From: CAZUVQ01 sp964623915
GTDB taxonomy: Bacteria > Bacillota > Clostridia > UMGS1883 > UMGS1540
Assembly: GCA_964623915.1 (NCBI GenBank)
Contig: CAZUVQ010000017.1
Coordinates: forward strand, 1 to 22,490
Direction of reading: 5' to 3'
Length of the DNA stretch: 22,490 nucleotides
In this document: one piece after another, positions 14,983 to 22,490 of the stretch
Layout: each line of letters begins with the position of its first letter
Numbering within the stretch: the first letter of the stretch is position 1
Program-made: the position numbers and the translations under genes
Notes under the pieces: model-generated
The model's database searches: none
The model's input: only the letters and a program-made list of their open reading frames with translations
Told to the model about the DNA's origin: nothing

Positions 14983-15334
14983 TATAATTTACCTCCTTTG
15001 TTGTATTTATCCACATGGTGAAAATGTGGATAAAATTTATAATTAACATGTGGAAAAGTTGCCTTTTCTCCGTAATAATCCGAAATTTAACTATAAAAAC
15101 TATGTGGATAAGTAATTTACATGTTAGTAACTATGTGAATTACTCATTAAAATTTATAAGTACATATCTTTATATATAATAACATTAATTGAAAAATAAA
15201 GCAATAATAATTTTAAAATTTGGCACAATAGTAAACTTTTTAGATACTTTTTAAAAAAATGTTTGACAAAATTGTACGGTTTATATATAATACAAGAGTA
15301 TTTATGTCAGCAAGGGTTTAAGGAGGTGTAGTTT
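14983..15334. other. oriC region upstream of dnaA (oriC1), DnaA-box cluster
   Basis: This 352-bp gene-free stretch separates divergent dnaA and rpmH. It holds perfect DnaA boxes TTATCCACA (15007-15015) and TGTGGATAA (15025-15033 and 15103-15111), a one-mismatch box TGTGGAAAA (15049-15057) and a two-mismatch box TGTGAATTA (15134-15142). From 15143 to 15262 the DNA is very AT-rich without boxes. The rpmH promoter closes it. No convincing dnaA promoter could be picked, although several TATA-like hexamers exist on the minus strand. Confidence 0.9.
15263..15291 (+). promoter_or_regulatory. sigma-A promoter of the rpmH operon
   Basis: Perfect TTGACA (15263-15268), a 17-base spacer and perfect TATAAT (15286-15291). 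The start would be near 15298. It is the strongest promoter seen in the window and would drive rpmH-rnpA-yidD-yidC-jag up to the terminator at 17502. Confidence 0.9.
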
Positions 15335-15469
15335 ATGCTGAGAACGTATCAGCCTAACAGAAGGCACAGAAAAATGGAACATGGCTTCAGAAAAAGAATG
15401 AGCACGAAAAGTGGCAGAAAAATTTTAGGTGCAAGAAGAAGGAAAGGCAGAAAACTTCTGTCTGCTTAA
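15335..15469 (+). CDS. rpmH: 50S ribosomal protein L34
   Basis: A 44-residue, very basic protein with the L34 signature: MLRTYQPNRR at the start, HGFRKRMSTKSGRKIL in the middle and RRRKGRKLLSA at the end. It is a component of the large ribosomal subunit. AAGGAGG lies eight bases before the ATG. The gene follows the origin in nearly all bacteria, with rnpA immediately downstream. Confidence 0.98.
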   Translation: MLRTYQPNRRHRKMEHGFRKRMSTKSGRKILGARRRKGRKLLSA

Positions 15470-15483
15470 TAGTAGGTGTCTTT

Positions 15484-15819
15484 ATGAGAAAAACGGAAGC
15501 AATTAAGCTTAATCGTGATTATAAAAGCTTATACTATCGGGGCGGTTCACAGGTATCAAAAAACCTTGTTATTTATTATAAAAAAAACAAGTTATCAGCA
15601 AACCGCCTTGGTCTTACCGTAAGTAAAAGCGTAGGAAATGCAGTTACTCGTAACCATGTAAAAAGATTAATTAAGGAAAATTATCGCTTGAATGAAGATA
15701 AAATCAAAAATGGATATGATATTGTCATTGTTGCCCGCAACAGGGCTGCCTCTGCTGATTTTCATACTATTGGCAGTGATTTTGAATATCTTTTGAAAAA
15801 GAGCGGGCTTTTGTGTTGA
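15484..15819 (+). CDS. rnpA: ribonuclease P protein component
   Basis: A 111-residue basic protein that binds RNase P RNA and helps it recognise the 5' leader of pre-tRNA. The conserved helix SVGNAVTRNHVKRLIKENYR spans residues 49-68. The usual RNRxxKR-type motif reads R56-N57-H58-V59-K60-R61, so the third position is His instead of Arg or Lys, a mild variation. The GTAGGTG before the ATG gives a moderate ribosome binding site. It overlaps yidD by seven bases. Confidence 0.95.
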   Translation: MRKTEAIKLNRDYKSLYYRGGSQVSKNLVIYYKKNKLSANRLGLTVSKSVGNAVTRNHVKRLIKENYRLNEDKIKNGYDIVIVARNRAASADFHTIGSDFEYLLKKSGLLC

Positions 15820-16025
15820 AAAGTTTTTTTATAAGGTTAATAATATTTTACAGACAAAAAATATCACCTATGAAGAAACCATGCTGCAGGTTTTATCCAA
15901 CTTGCTCGGAATACTGCCTACAAGCAATTGAAAAATATGGGGTTTTAAAAGGTGGCTTTATTTCTGTAAAAAGAATTTTGCGCTGCAATCCGTTTTTTAA
16001 TGGGGGTTACGATCCCTTAAAATAA
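15813..16025 (+). CDS. yidD: membrane protein insertion efficiency factor YidD
   Basis: A 70-residue YidD (DUF37) protein with the signature CCRFYPTCSEYCLQAIEKYGVLKGG and the end RILRCNPFFNGGYDPL. It has an amphipathic, membrane-associated N-terminus (FFIRLIIFYRQKISP). It aids YidC-dependent membrane insertion. The start is GTG 15813 or TTG 15816, both inside the end of rnpA; no strong ribosome binding site is seen, so translational coupling to rnpA is likely. It is directly followed by yidC, its functional partner. Confidence 0.92.
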   Translation: MLKSFFIRLIIFYRQKISPMKKPCCRFYPTCSEYCLQAIEKYGVLKGGFISVKRILRCNPFFNGGYDPLK

Positions 16026-16042
16026 TTTTTGAGGAGAAGTAA

Positions 16043-16855
16043 ATGGGAGCAATATCTACTATACTCGGGCATATCATTAAGTTTATTTATGATATTGTCC
16101 AAAACTACGGTTGGTCAATTATTATATTTACTCTTATAGTCAGAATAATTCTTTTGCCCTTAAATATAAAACAGCAAAAATCTATGATGAGAATGCAAAA
16201 AATTAGCCCAGTTCTAGCTGAAATACAGGAAAAATATAAAAATGACAAAGAAAAGCTAAATAAAGAAACAATGAATATTTATAAGGACTATAAAATTAGT
16301 CCTATGGCAGGTTGCCTGCCCATGCTTATCCAGTTGCCGATTTTATTTGCGCTTATAAGGGTAATTTACGACCCTGGTCTATATATGTTTGGTCTGCAAA
16401 ATACGGCAGAAGCGTTAAGTCTATACCCGCAAGCGAGGAATATAACAGATGCAAAACTAATAATGGCTGTAAAAGAATGTGGGTTAAATTCCATATTTTT
16501 CGGAATTGATTTAACATCTATTCCAAATTGGAGGTTTTTTAATTCACTTTGGGTTTTCCCGATATTATCAACTGTCGCTACATTTTTTTCAGGCAAGATT
16601 ACGCAGGCAATGAGTGCAAATGCCGGCAGTGAACAGCAACAGCAGCAGACGAAAATGATGAATTCAATTTTTCCGCTGATGACAGCGTTTTTTACATTTA
16701 CAATGCCGGTAGCGGCATCTTTATATTGGACAATCAGCAGTGCTATTCAGGTGTTGCAGACATATGTGCTTAAAAAATTAATAAAAGTTGATATAACAAT
16801 AGATGATGGGGGTTCATGGCATGATAGAAATAATAAAAAAAGGCAAAACAGTTGA
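16043..16855 (+). CDS. yidC: membrane protein insertase YidC/OxaA
   Basis: A 270-residue insertase, the SpoIIIJ-type of Gram-positive bacteria. Residues ~20-40 form the first conserved helix, ending with R34 (TLIVRIILLPLNIKQQ), the groove arginine that receives substrates. A long charged coiled loop follows, then the GCLPMLIQLPILFALIRVIY helix and three further membrane segments to about residue 245. There is a poly-Gln stretch near residue 195 and a basic tail. It has no lipoprotein signal peptide, unlike many Bacillus homologues. GAGGAG precedes the ATG. The gene overlaps jag by 35 bases. Confidence 0.96.
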   Translation: MGAISTILGHIIKFIYDIVQNYGWSIIIFTLIVRIILLPLNIKQQKSMMRMQKISPVLAEIQEKYKNDKEKLNKETMNIYKDYKISPMAGCLPMLIQLPILFALIRVIYDPGLYMFGLQNTAEALSLYPQARNITDAKLIMAVKECGLNSIFFGIDLTSIPNWRFFNSLWVFPILSTVATFFSGKITQAMSANAGSEQQQQQTKMMNSIFPLMTAFFTFTMPVAASLYWTISSAIQVLQTYVLKKLIKVDITIDDGGSWHDRNNKKRQNS

Positions 16856-17462
16856 CGAAGCCGTTGAGCTTGCGCTTGCGGAGCTTGGTGCTGATCGTTC
16901 AGAGGTTTTAATAGATGTTTTGAATGAAGGCAATAAAGGGTTATTCGGTATTTTAGGCGGAAAAGAAGCTGAAGTACGTGTTACTCTCGAAGAAAAATCA
17001 GCAGAGGACATTGCAGCCGATTTTTTAAAGGGTGTTTTGGAAAAGATGAATCTTCATGCATCTTTAGAAATTAAATCTGAAGATGATACTATGGAAATTG
17101 ATATTACCGGTGAAGATATGGGTATTATTATAGGAAGAAGAGGCGAAACGCTCACAGCCTTGCAATACCTTACAAATTTAGTGGTTAACCGTAACGCAGA
17201 AGGGTTCAGGAGAATCACTATAGACACTGAAAATTACAAGAAAAAAAGAGAGGAAACCTTAATAAGGCTTGCAGAGAAAACAGCTGAAAAGGTTTGCAAA
17301 TACAAGAGAAATTTAACTCTTGATCCGATGAATCCATATGAAAGAAGAATTGTTCATTCCGCTTTGCAGTCAAACACATTTGTAAACACTTACAGCACAG
17401 GTGAAGAGCCTAACAGACGAGTGGTTGTTGTATTTAATAGAAGCGGTGAAAAAAACATTTAA
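16821..17462 (+). CDS. jag: RNA-binding protein Jag (KhpB/EloR)
   Basis: A 213-residue protein in three parts: an N-terminal Jag domain (IEIIKKGKTVDEAVELALAE, residues 2-50), a KH domain with GRRG loop in IIIGRRGETLTALQYLTN (about 105-125) and a C-terminal R3H domain (NPYERRIVHSALQ to the end). It is an RNA-binding regulator tied to cell elongation and division in Gram-positive bacteria. ATGs exist at 16803, 16806 and 16821; only 16821 has a G-rich site (GGGGG, 16808-16812) at good spacing and gives the family's normal N-terminus. A terminator follows 40 bases after the stop. Confidence 0.93.
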   Translation: MIEIIKKGKTVDEAVELALAELGADRSEVLIDVLNEGNKGLFGILGGKEAEVRVTLEEKSAEDIAADFLKGVLEKMNLHASLEIKSEDDTMEIDITGEDMGIIIGRRGETLTALQYLTNLVVNRNAEGFRRITIDTENYKKKREETLIRLAEKTAEKVCKYKRNLTLDPMNPYERRIVHSALQSNTFVNTYSTGEEPNRRVVVVFNRSGEKNI

Positions 17463-17501
17463 TAAAATGGTCCGGAAAATCGGAGAATAAACAGACACTT
17501 T

Positions 17502-17542
17502 AACAGAACGGAGTATTTTTTATTCCGTTCTGTTTCTTGTTT
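17502..17542 (+). terminator. intrinsic terminator after jag
   Basis: A 14-bp stem with one G-T pair, AACAGAACGGAGTA (17502-17515) and TATTCCGTTCTGTT (17521-17534), with a T5 loop and a T-rich tail. It ends the rpmH-jag transcript and separates it from mnmE. Confidence 0.8.
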
Positions 17543-17599
17543 ATTAGGAAATTACGCAAATTTTGTATATCGGTATTAATTGATAAGGAGGTTTTACCT

Positions 17600-18943
17600 G
17601 TGAATAAAACAATAGCTGCAATAGCAACGCCAATTGGAAATGGCGGAATTGCAATAATAAGAATAAGTGGTAATGAAGCCCTTAATATAGCAGACAAGGT
17701 TTTTAGAGGAAAAACACCAATTTCCTTATCTGAGCCTTATAAAATGCAATACGGCAAAGTATTTGACAGGCAGGGCAAATTAACAGACAAGGTGCTTTGT
17801 GTGTATATGAAAGCACCTCATTCTTATACGGGTGAGGAGACAGTTGAAATCCATTGCCATGGCGGTTACATTTCAGCCAAAAAGACATTGGACGCAGTAC
17901 TTTATTGCGGTGCATCTATGGCATCTCCCGGTGAATTTACAAAAAGAGCTTTTTTGAACGGAAAACTTGATTTGGCGCAGGCAGAAGCAGTTGCTGATTT
18001 AATTTGTGCTAAAACTGATGAAGCATTTTCCGAGGCAGTAAACAGGCTTGACGGTGCTCTGTCAAGAGAAATAAACAGTGTCAGAAATTTAATCCTTGAT
18101 ATTACGGCACAGCTACTGGTAGCAGCAGATTATCCTGAAGAGGATATAGATTATCTTTTACGTAATGAGTTTTCTATGTCACTTAAAAAAACTGAAAAGA
18201 TTTTAACGGACCTTATTGTATCTGCAAATACAGGAGTATATTTAAAAAACGGCATTTTTTGTGTAATAGCAGGTAAACCAAATGCCGGGAAATCCTCACT
18301 TTTAAATGCGCTTTGCGGTAGAGAAAAGGCAATTGTTACAGATGTTGCAGGAACAACACGTGATGTTGTTGAGGAATACATTAACATTGGCGGTATAGAG
18401 GTTCACCTTTGCGATACGGCCGGCATACGTGAAGCAGAAGGAATAGAGGGCATTGGTGTTGGAAAAGCACGTGAATATATAGAAAAAGCCGATATTTGTA
18501 TTGCCCTTTTAGATGCAAGCTACTATACTGATGAAGACAGGAAAATATTAGAACTCGTTAAAAGAAAAAAACACATTGTTGTTGCAAATAAAAGTGATAT
18601 TGCCAGACTTAATATAGACGGGAATGAGGATATACTCAGTGTTTCCGCAAAAACCGGTGACGGAATTAATGAGCTTAAAAATAAAATATTGAGCATAGCT
18701 ACTGATGGTGACTTATACACCACAGAAAGAGTTATGCTTACAAATATAAGACAGAAGGAAGCCTGTATAAGGGCAAAAGAAGCAATTTCCTCTGCAATTT
18801 TAACACTTGACGACGGGTTTCCCGCTGATCTGGCGGCGTCCGACCTTGAAAGTGCTGCTTTGTCTTTAGGAGAAATAACCGGTCTCACTGTTTCAGAGGA
18901 AATAATAGATAAAATCTTCTCAAAATTCTGTCTTGGAAAATAA
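17600..18943 (+). CDS. mnmE: tRNA uridine-5-carboxymethylaminomethyl(34) synthesis GTPase MnmE
   Basis: A 447-residue GTPase that with MnmG modifies U34 of tRNAs reading NNA/NNG codons. The N-terminal folate-binding domain shows TIAAIATPIGNGGIAIIRISG and HSYTGEETVEIHCHGG. The G domain shows G1 GKPNAGKS (225-232), G2 GTTRD (251-255), G3 DTAG (272-275) and G4 NKSD (330-333). The C-terminus is the invariant FCLGK with the active-site Cys. The start is GTG 17600 with AAGGAGG eight bases upstream; a longer frame from 17537 adds residues not seen in the family and overlaps the jag terminator. It is 29 bases before mnmG. Confidence 0.97.
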   Translation: MNKTIAAIATPIGNGGIAIIRISGNEALNIADKVFRGKTPISLSEPYKMQYGKVFDRQGKLTDKVLCVYMKAPHSYTGEETVEIHCHGGYISAKKTLDAVLYCGASMASPGEFTKRAFLNGKLDLAQAEAVADLICAKTDEAFSEAVNRLDGALSREINSVRNLILDITAQLLVAADYPEEDIDYLLRNEFSMSLKKTEKILTDLIVSANTGVYLKNGIFCVIAGKPNAGKSSLLNALCGREKAIVTDVAGTTRDVVEEYINIGGIEVHLCDTAGIREAEGIEGIGVGKAREYIEKADICIALLDASYYTDEDRKILELVKRKKHIVVANKSDIARLNIDGNEDILSVSAKTGDGINELKNKILSIATDGDLYTTERVMLTNIRQKEACIRAKEAISSAILTLDDGFPADLAASDLESAALSLGEITGLTVSEEIIDKIFSKFCLGK

Positions 18944-18972
18944 CAATCTGCGGATGAAAGGGGATGAATACA

Positions 18973-20853
18973 ATGGAATATTTTGCAGGAAAATACGATA
19001 TAGCTGTCGTAGGCGGCGGTCATGCAGGTTGTGAAGCGGCTGTTGCAGCGGCAAGAATGGGTATGAGCACAGTTATTTTTACTCTTAATCTTGATGCCAT
19101 TGCAAATATGGCTTGCAACCCAAACATTGGCGGCAGCGCAAAGGGTCATATTGTCCGTGAAATTGATGCTTTAGGTGGTGTTATGGGCAAAGCAGCTGAT
19201 AAGACCTTTATACAGTCACGTATTCTTAATAAAGCTAAGGGCCCTGCAGTATGGGCACTAAGAGCCCAAACAGACAAATGGGCTTACAAAGATGAAATGA
19301 AACGCATTATTGAATCAGAGAAAAACCTTTATGTACGTCAGGCAGAGGTTGTTGACGTTATTTTTGACGATAACAATAATGTAACCGGTGTTAAAACGCA
19401 TACAGGTGCAATCTTTGAAGTGCGCGCGGCAATTATTGCATCGGGAACTTTTCTTGGCGGAAAAATAATTATTGGAGATTACAGCCGAAATAGCGGTCCT
19501 GACGGAATGTTTCCGGCGACGGAGCTTTCCGGGAACCTTAAATCAAAGGGAATAGAAATTTTAAGGTTTAAAACTGGAACCCCTCCCAGAATTCATGGAA
19601 AAACTGTTGATTTTTCAAAAATGGAAGAGCAAAAGGGTGATGACGTTATTATTCCGTTTTCTTTCGAAACAAAAGAAAAGCTTAAAAACAAGATTTCGTG
19701 CTATCTCACATATACAAATAATAAAACGCACAAGATAGTTCGTGATAACCTTGACAGAGCGCCGTTATACAGCGGTATTATAGAGGGAGTAGGAGCCAGA
19801 TACTGCCCCTCAATAGAAGATAAAATTGTTCGTTTTGCAGAAAAGGAAAGGCATCAAATTTTTATTGAACCAATGGGCATGAATTCAGATGAATGGTACG
19901 TTCAGGGTTTGTCAACATCCTTGCCCGAAGACGTTCAAATAGAGCTGCTACACTCAATTTCAGGCCTTGAAGATTGTAAAGTTATGAGAACGGCATATGC
20001 AATTGAATATGATTGTATTAACCCTATGCAGCTTAAGCTTTCTCTTGAGTTTCGTGATTATCATGGCCTTTTTGGAGCAGGGCAGTTTAACGGTACTTCA
20101 GGATATGAGGAAGCAGCGGCACAAGGGCTTATTGCCGGTATAAATGCGGCAATGCTTATTAAAGAAAAAGAACCTGTCATCATAGGAAGGGACAAGGGTT
20201 ATATTGGCGTTTTAATTGACGACCTTGTGACACGTGGCACTAACGAGCCGTACAGAATGATGACATCAAGAAGCGAATACAGGCTTTTGTTAAGACAGGA
20301 CAATGCTGACGAAAGGTTAACTCCAATAGGATATGAAGCAGGACTTATCAGCGAAGAAAGGTACAGAGGTTTTCTTGAGAAAATGCAAGCTGTTGAAAAG
20401 GAAATCCACAGGCTTGAAAAGACTTCGGTTCCACCTTCTGAAAGGTTGATTAGTATATTAGAAGAAAATGGAAGTGAGGCCGTATCAACGGGGATACGAC
20501 TTTCTGATTTGCTGAAAAGACCGCAGATTTCATATTATGATTTGACAGATGTTGACATAACACGGCCGGAAATTTCAAGGGAAATAGCTGAACAGGCAGA
20601 AATAAATATTAAATATGAAGGCTATATCAAACGACAGAAAATAGTTGTTGAACAATTTAGAAAACTTGAAAACAGACGTCTTTCTAAGGATGTTGATTAT
20701 ATGTCAATCAGTGGGTTGAGGATAGAGGCAAGACAGAAGCTGAATAAGTACCGTCCTGAAAATATAGGACAGGCTTCGAGGATATCAGGTGTATCTCCCG
20801 CAGATATTTCAGTATTGCTTGTTGCCACCGAAAGGAGGAGCAACAATGAATAA
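18973..20853 (+). CDS. mnmG: tRNA uridine-5-carboxymethylaminomethyl(34) synthesis enzyme MnmG
   Basis: A 626-residue FAD enzyme, partner of MnmE in U34 modification. The FAD-binding Rossmann motif is GGGHAG (14-19). The two catalytic cysteines expected for the family are C48 (MACNPNIGGSAKGH) and C278 (ARYCPSIEDKI). The C-terminal helical domain binds MnmE. I chose the second ATG (18973): AAGGGG lies at proper spacing from it but touches the first ATG (18964). It ends with an 8-base overlap with rsmG, so translation is coupled. Confidence 0.97.
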   Translation: MEYFAGKYDIAVVGGGHAGCEAAVAAARMGMSTVIFTLNLDAIANMACNPNIGGSAKGHIVREIDALGGVMGKAADKTFIQSRILNKAKGPAVWALRAQTDKWAYKDEMKRIIESEKNLYVRQAEVVDVIFDDNNNVTGVKTHTGAIFEVRAAIIASGTFLGGKIIIGDYSRNSGPDGMFPATELSGNLKSKGIEILRFKTGTPPRIHGKTVDFSKMEEQKGDDVIIPFSFETKEKLKNKISCYLTYTNNKTHKIVRDNLDRAPLYSGIIEGVGARYCPSIEDKIVRFAEKERHQIFIEPMGMNSDEWYVQGLSTSLPEDVQIELLHSISGLEDCKVMRTAYAIEYDCINPMQLKLSLEFRDYHGLFGAGQFNGTSGYEEAAAQGLIAGINAAMLIKEKEPVIIGRDKGYIGVLIDDLVTRGTNEPYRMMTSRSEYRLLLRQDNADERLTPIGYEAGLISEERYRGFLEKMQAVEKEIHRLEKTSVPPSERLISILEENGSEAVSTGIRLSDLLKRPQISYYDLTDVDITRPEISREIAEQAEINIKYEGYIKRQKIVVEQFRKLENRRLSKDVDYMSISGLRIEARQKLNKYRPENIGQASRISGVSPADISVLLVATERRSNNE

Positions 20854-21547
20854 AATACTACAAGAAGCATCATTAAAATTCGGTATAAATCTTACGGATG
20901 ATATGGACCTAAGGTTTTCTTTATATGCAAAACAGCTTGTTGAAATAAATAAAGTTATGAATCTTACAGCGATAACGGATATAGATGAGATTTACACCAA
21001 GCATTTTGTTGATTCCTTTTCGTGCCAGAGCCTAATTCCGCAAAATTCCTCTGTGATTGATGTAGGTACAGGCGCAGGTTTTCCGGGAATACCACTTTAT
21101 ATTGTAAGACCGGATATGAAACTTACACTTCTTGATTCATTGGGTAAAAGAGTAAATTTTTTGAATGAAATGCTCAGTTTACTTAATCTTGATGATGCTA
21201 AAGCTTATCATATGCGCGCTGAAGATGGGGGACAGAATAAAAATATGCGTGAAATGTTTGATGTATCCGTTTCTCGTGCTGTTGCCCCGTTAGCCGTCCT
21301 ATGTGAATATTGCCTTCCATTTGTTAAAGTTGGAGGTTGTTTTCTTGCTTTAAAAGGCAGGGATGCAAACACAGAAGTGCTCGAAGGTGAAAAAGCCATT
21401 ATATCACTGGGTGGCGAAGCAGAAGAAATACAAGAGCTATTTTGGAAAGATATGAAACACCGAGTCGTTGTTATCAGAAAAGTTTGTAAAACGCCGTCAA
21501 TGTACCCGAGAAAAGCCGGAAAACCCTCTAAAGAACCGATTATTTGA
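20846..21547 (+). CDS. rsmG: 16S rRNA (guanine(527)-N(7))-methyltransferase RsmG
   Basis: A 233-residue SAM-dependent methyltransferase that makes m7G527 in 16S rRNA; its loss is known to give low-level streptomycin resistance. The SAM motif DVGTGAGFPGIPL spans residues 72-84, followed by the acidic D95-type strand end and the C-terminal TPSMYPRKAGKPSKEPI signature. The start ATG 20846 lies within the end of mnmG and has AAAGGAGG just upstream. Length fits the family. Confidence 0.96.
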   Translation: MNKILQEASLKFGINLTDDMDLRFSLYAKQLVEINKVMNLTAITDIDEIYTKHFVDSFSCQSLIPQNSSVIDVGTGAGFPGIPLYIVRPDMKLTLLDSLGKRVNFLNEMLSLLNLDDAKAYHMRAEDGGQNKNMREMFDVSVSRAVAPLAVLCEYCLPFVKVGGCFLALKGRDANTEVLEGEKAIISLGGEAEEIQELFWKDMKHRVVVIRKVCKTPSMYPRKAGKPSKEPII

Positions 21548-21621
21548 CGAATGATTTTTCTTTACCATAGACTTCTTTTGTGATAGTATATAAAAAGAAA
21601 CATTTCAAAAGGGGTGATTTT

Positions 21622-22410
21622 ATGTCCAACACCGAAGAAAACACGAAGGTACTGAATATCCCTATAAAGGCAATACTACCGAATCCTTATCAACCACGAC
21701 GTTTTTTTGATCTTCTTTCTTTAGGAGAATTATCAAAATCAATAAAAGCTTTTGGTATAATTCAACCTCTTGCTGTCCGAAGGCTTTGCGCCGGAGAATA
21801 CGAACTTGTAGCAGGCGAAAGAAGATTACGTGCAGCGGAGATAGCAGGGCTTACAGCTGTACCGGCTATTGTGGTTGATGTATCGGATAATGATTCGGCA
21901 ATGTTAGCACTTATTGAAAATATACAGCGTAAAGACTTGAACTTTTTTGAAGAAGGAGAAGCTTTTTATCATCTTATCGTTGAACATGGACTAACACAGG
22001 AACAGCTTTCGCAAAAGATTGGTAAAAAGCAATCAACGATTGCAAACAAATTACGGCTACTGAAACTCCCTGCACAGCTAAGGCAAATAATTTTGCAGAA
22101 TGATTTATCTGAAAGACACGCAAGGGCACTTTTAAAGCTTCCGGAGAGGGACAGACCTCAAGTTCTTGAGTATGTTGTAAGCAGAAACCTTAATATAGCT
22201 GAAACGGAGAAATATGTAGATGATTTCATATGTGGGAAAATAAATCACAGAACCATTGATTTTAAAAAGATTAATAAATCTGATTATAAAATATTTCTCA
22301 ATACAATTAAAAAAGCCCTTGATTTAGTGAGACAGGCTGGCGTAATAACAAAAACAAAACAAATAGAGCATGATGATTGTTTTGAATATGTAATAAGAAT
22401 CAGTAAATAG
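21622..22410 (+). CDS. noc: nucleoid occlusion protein Noc (ParB/Spo0J family)
   Basis: A 262-residue CTP-binding ParB-family protein. The N-terminal CTPase has GERRLRA (65-71) and ENIQRKDL (99-106). The helix-turn-helix is TQEQLSQKIGKKQSTIANKL (125-144). The four residues known to set DNA specificity are Noc-like: Q137, K143, K148 and R165, where ParB has R, T, A and G. The C-terminal dimer segment resembles Noc (FLNTIKKALDLVRQAGV). Noc binds NBS sites and blocks division over the nucleoid. AAAAGGGG precedes ATG 21622. A weak promoter (TTTACC 21561, TAGTAT 21584) may drive it alone. The usual N-terminal amphipathic membrane helix is not evident. Being a ParB copy is the alternative. Confidence 0.88.
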   Translation: MSNTEENTKVLNIPIKAILPNPYQPRRFFDLLSLGELSKSIKAFGIIQPLAVRRLCAGEYELVAGERRLRAAEIAGLTAVPAIVVDVSDNDSAMLALIENIQRKDLNFFEEGEAFYHLIVEHGLTQEQLSQKIGKKQSTIANKLRLLKLPAQLRQIILQNDLSERHARALLKLPERDRPQVLEYVVSRNLNIAETEKYVDDFICGKINHRTIDFKKINKSDYKIFLNTIKKALDLVRQAGVITKTKQIEHDDCFEYVIRISK

Positions 22411-22415
22411 CAAAA

Positions 22416-22431
22416 TGTTTCACGTGAAACA
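22416..22431. promoter_or_regulatory. parS site 1 (perfect palindrome)
   Basis: TGTTTCACGTGAAACA, a full match to the Firmicute parS consensus, six bases after the noc stop. ParB loads here as a CTP-dependent clamp and spreads. Confidence 0.93.
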
Positions 22432-22458
22432 AAATTTTTTTAAGTTTTTTTAAAAAAG

Positions 22459-22474
22459 TGTTTCACGTGAAACA
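22459..22474. promoter_or_regulatory. parS site 2 (perfect palindrome), next to a TATAAT
   Basis: A second perfect TGTTTCACGTGAAACA, 43 bases from the first (centre to centre), separated by alternating T and A runs. TATAAT follows at 22484-22489. A promoter for the next gene, probably parA/soj beyond the window, would have its -35 inside this site, so ParB binding could control that operon. No recognisable -35 hexamer is seen. Confidence 0.93.
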
Positions 22475-22490
22475 TTTTTATGTTATAATA

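Noticed and set aside
15150..15210. dnaA promoter TTGCTT-17-TATTAT on the minus strand
   Set aside because: The -35 has only three matches and the region is so AT-rich that chance hexamers are expected.
1..22490. CRISPR arrays, tRNA or rRNA genes, transposase genes, prophage genes
   Set aside because: None seen on either strand; apart from the left flank, the window is ordinary conserved origin synteny.

Overview
This window is the replication-origin neighbourhood of a low-GC, endospore-forming Firmicute, most likely a member of the Clostridia. The evidence is the syntenic block gyrA-gyrB-remB-recF-yaaA-dnaN-dnaA / oriC / rpmH-rnpA-yidD-yidC-jag-mnmE-mnmG-rsmG-noc, the AT-rich intergenic DNA, strong AGGAGG-type ribosome binding sites, and the spore genes spoVAC and spoVAD. 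I cannot assign a genus.

Layout. Positions 1-6301 are a mixed flank: the 3' end of an ECF-type vitamin transporter S component, a P1-family (S58) peptidase, the tRNA methylthiotransferase MtaB (minus), a 53-residue membrane protein, spoVAC-spoVAD, a structured repeat-like element in place of the usual spoVAE, a YdcZ-type DMT transporter (minus) and a sugar phosphate isomerase/epimerase-like TIM barrel. From 6373 to 14982 everything lies on the minus strand: gyrA, gyrB, remB, recF, yaaA, dnaN and dnaA. From dnaN to gyrA the genes are nearly contiguous and look like one operon. From 15335 to 22410 everything lies on the plus strand: rpmH, rnpA, yidD, yidC, jag, a terminator, then mnmE, mnmG, rsmG and noc. 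Both blocks are therefore transcribed away from the origin.

The origin looks bipartite, as in Bacillus subtilis. A DnaA-box cluster lies upstream of dnaA (15007-15142). The dnaA-dnaN spacer carries a DnaA box, a run of TAG-type trinucleotides (DnaA-trios) and an AT-rich tract, in the order known for the B. subtilis unwinding site. Two perfect parS sites close the window just after noc. Two more sites, one base away from the same palindrome, lie inside recF and inside the P1 peptidase gene, so ParB loading is probably spread around this origin. The Noc-like protein has Noc-type rather than ParB-type specificity residues but no evident N-terminal membrane-binding helix.

The least explained items are a predicted H-type pseudoknot with an A-rich third loop in the leader of spoVAC, the roughly 265-bp element with imperfect terminal inverted repeats at 4518-4782, the 53-residue membrane protein, and unusual residues at quinolone-relevant positions in GyrA (Ala83) and GyrB (Ala447/Trp449).
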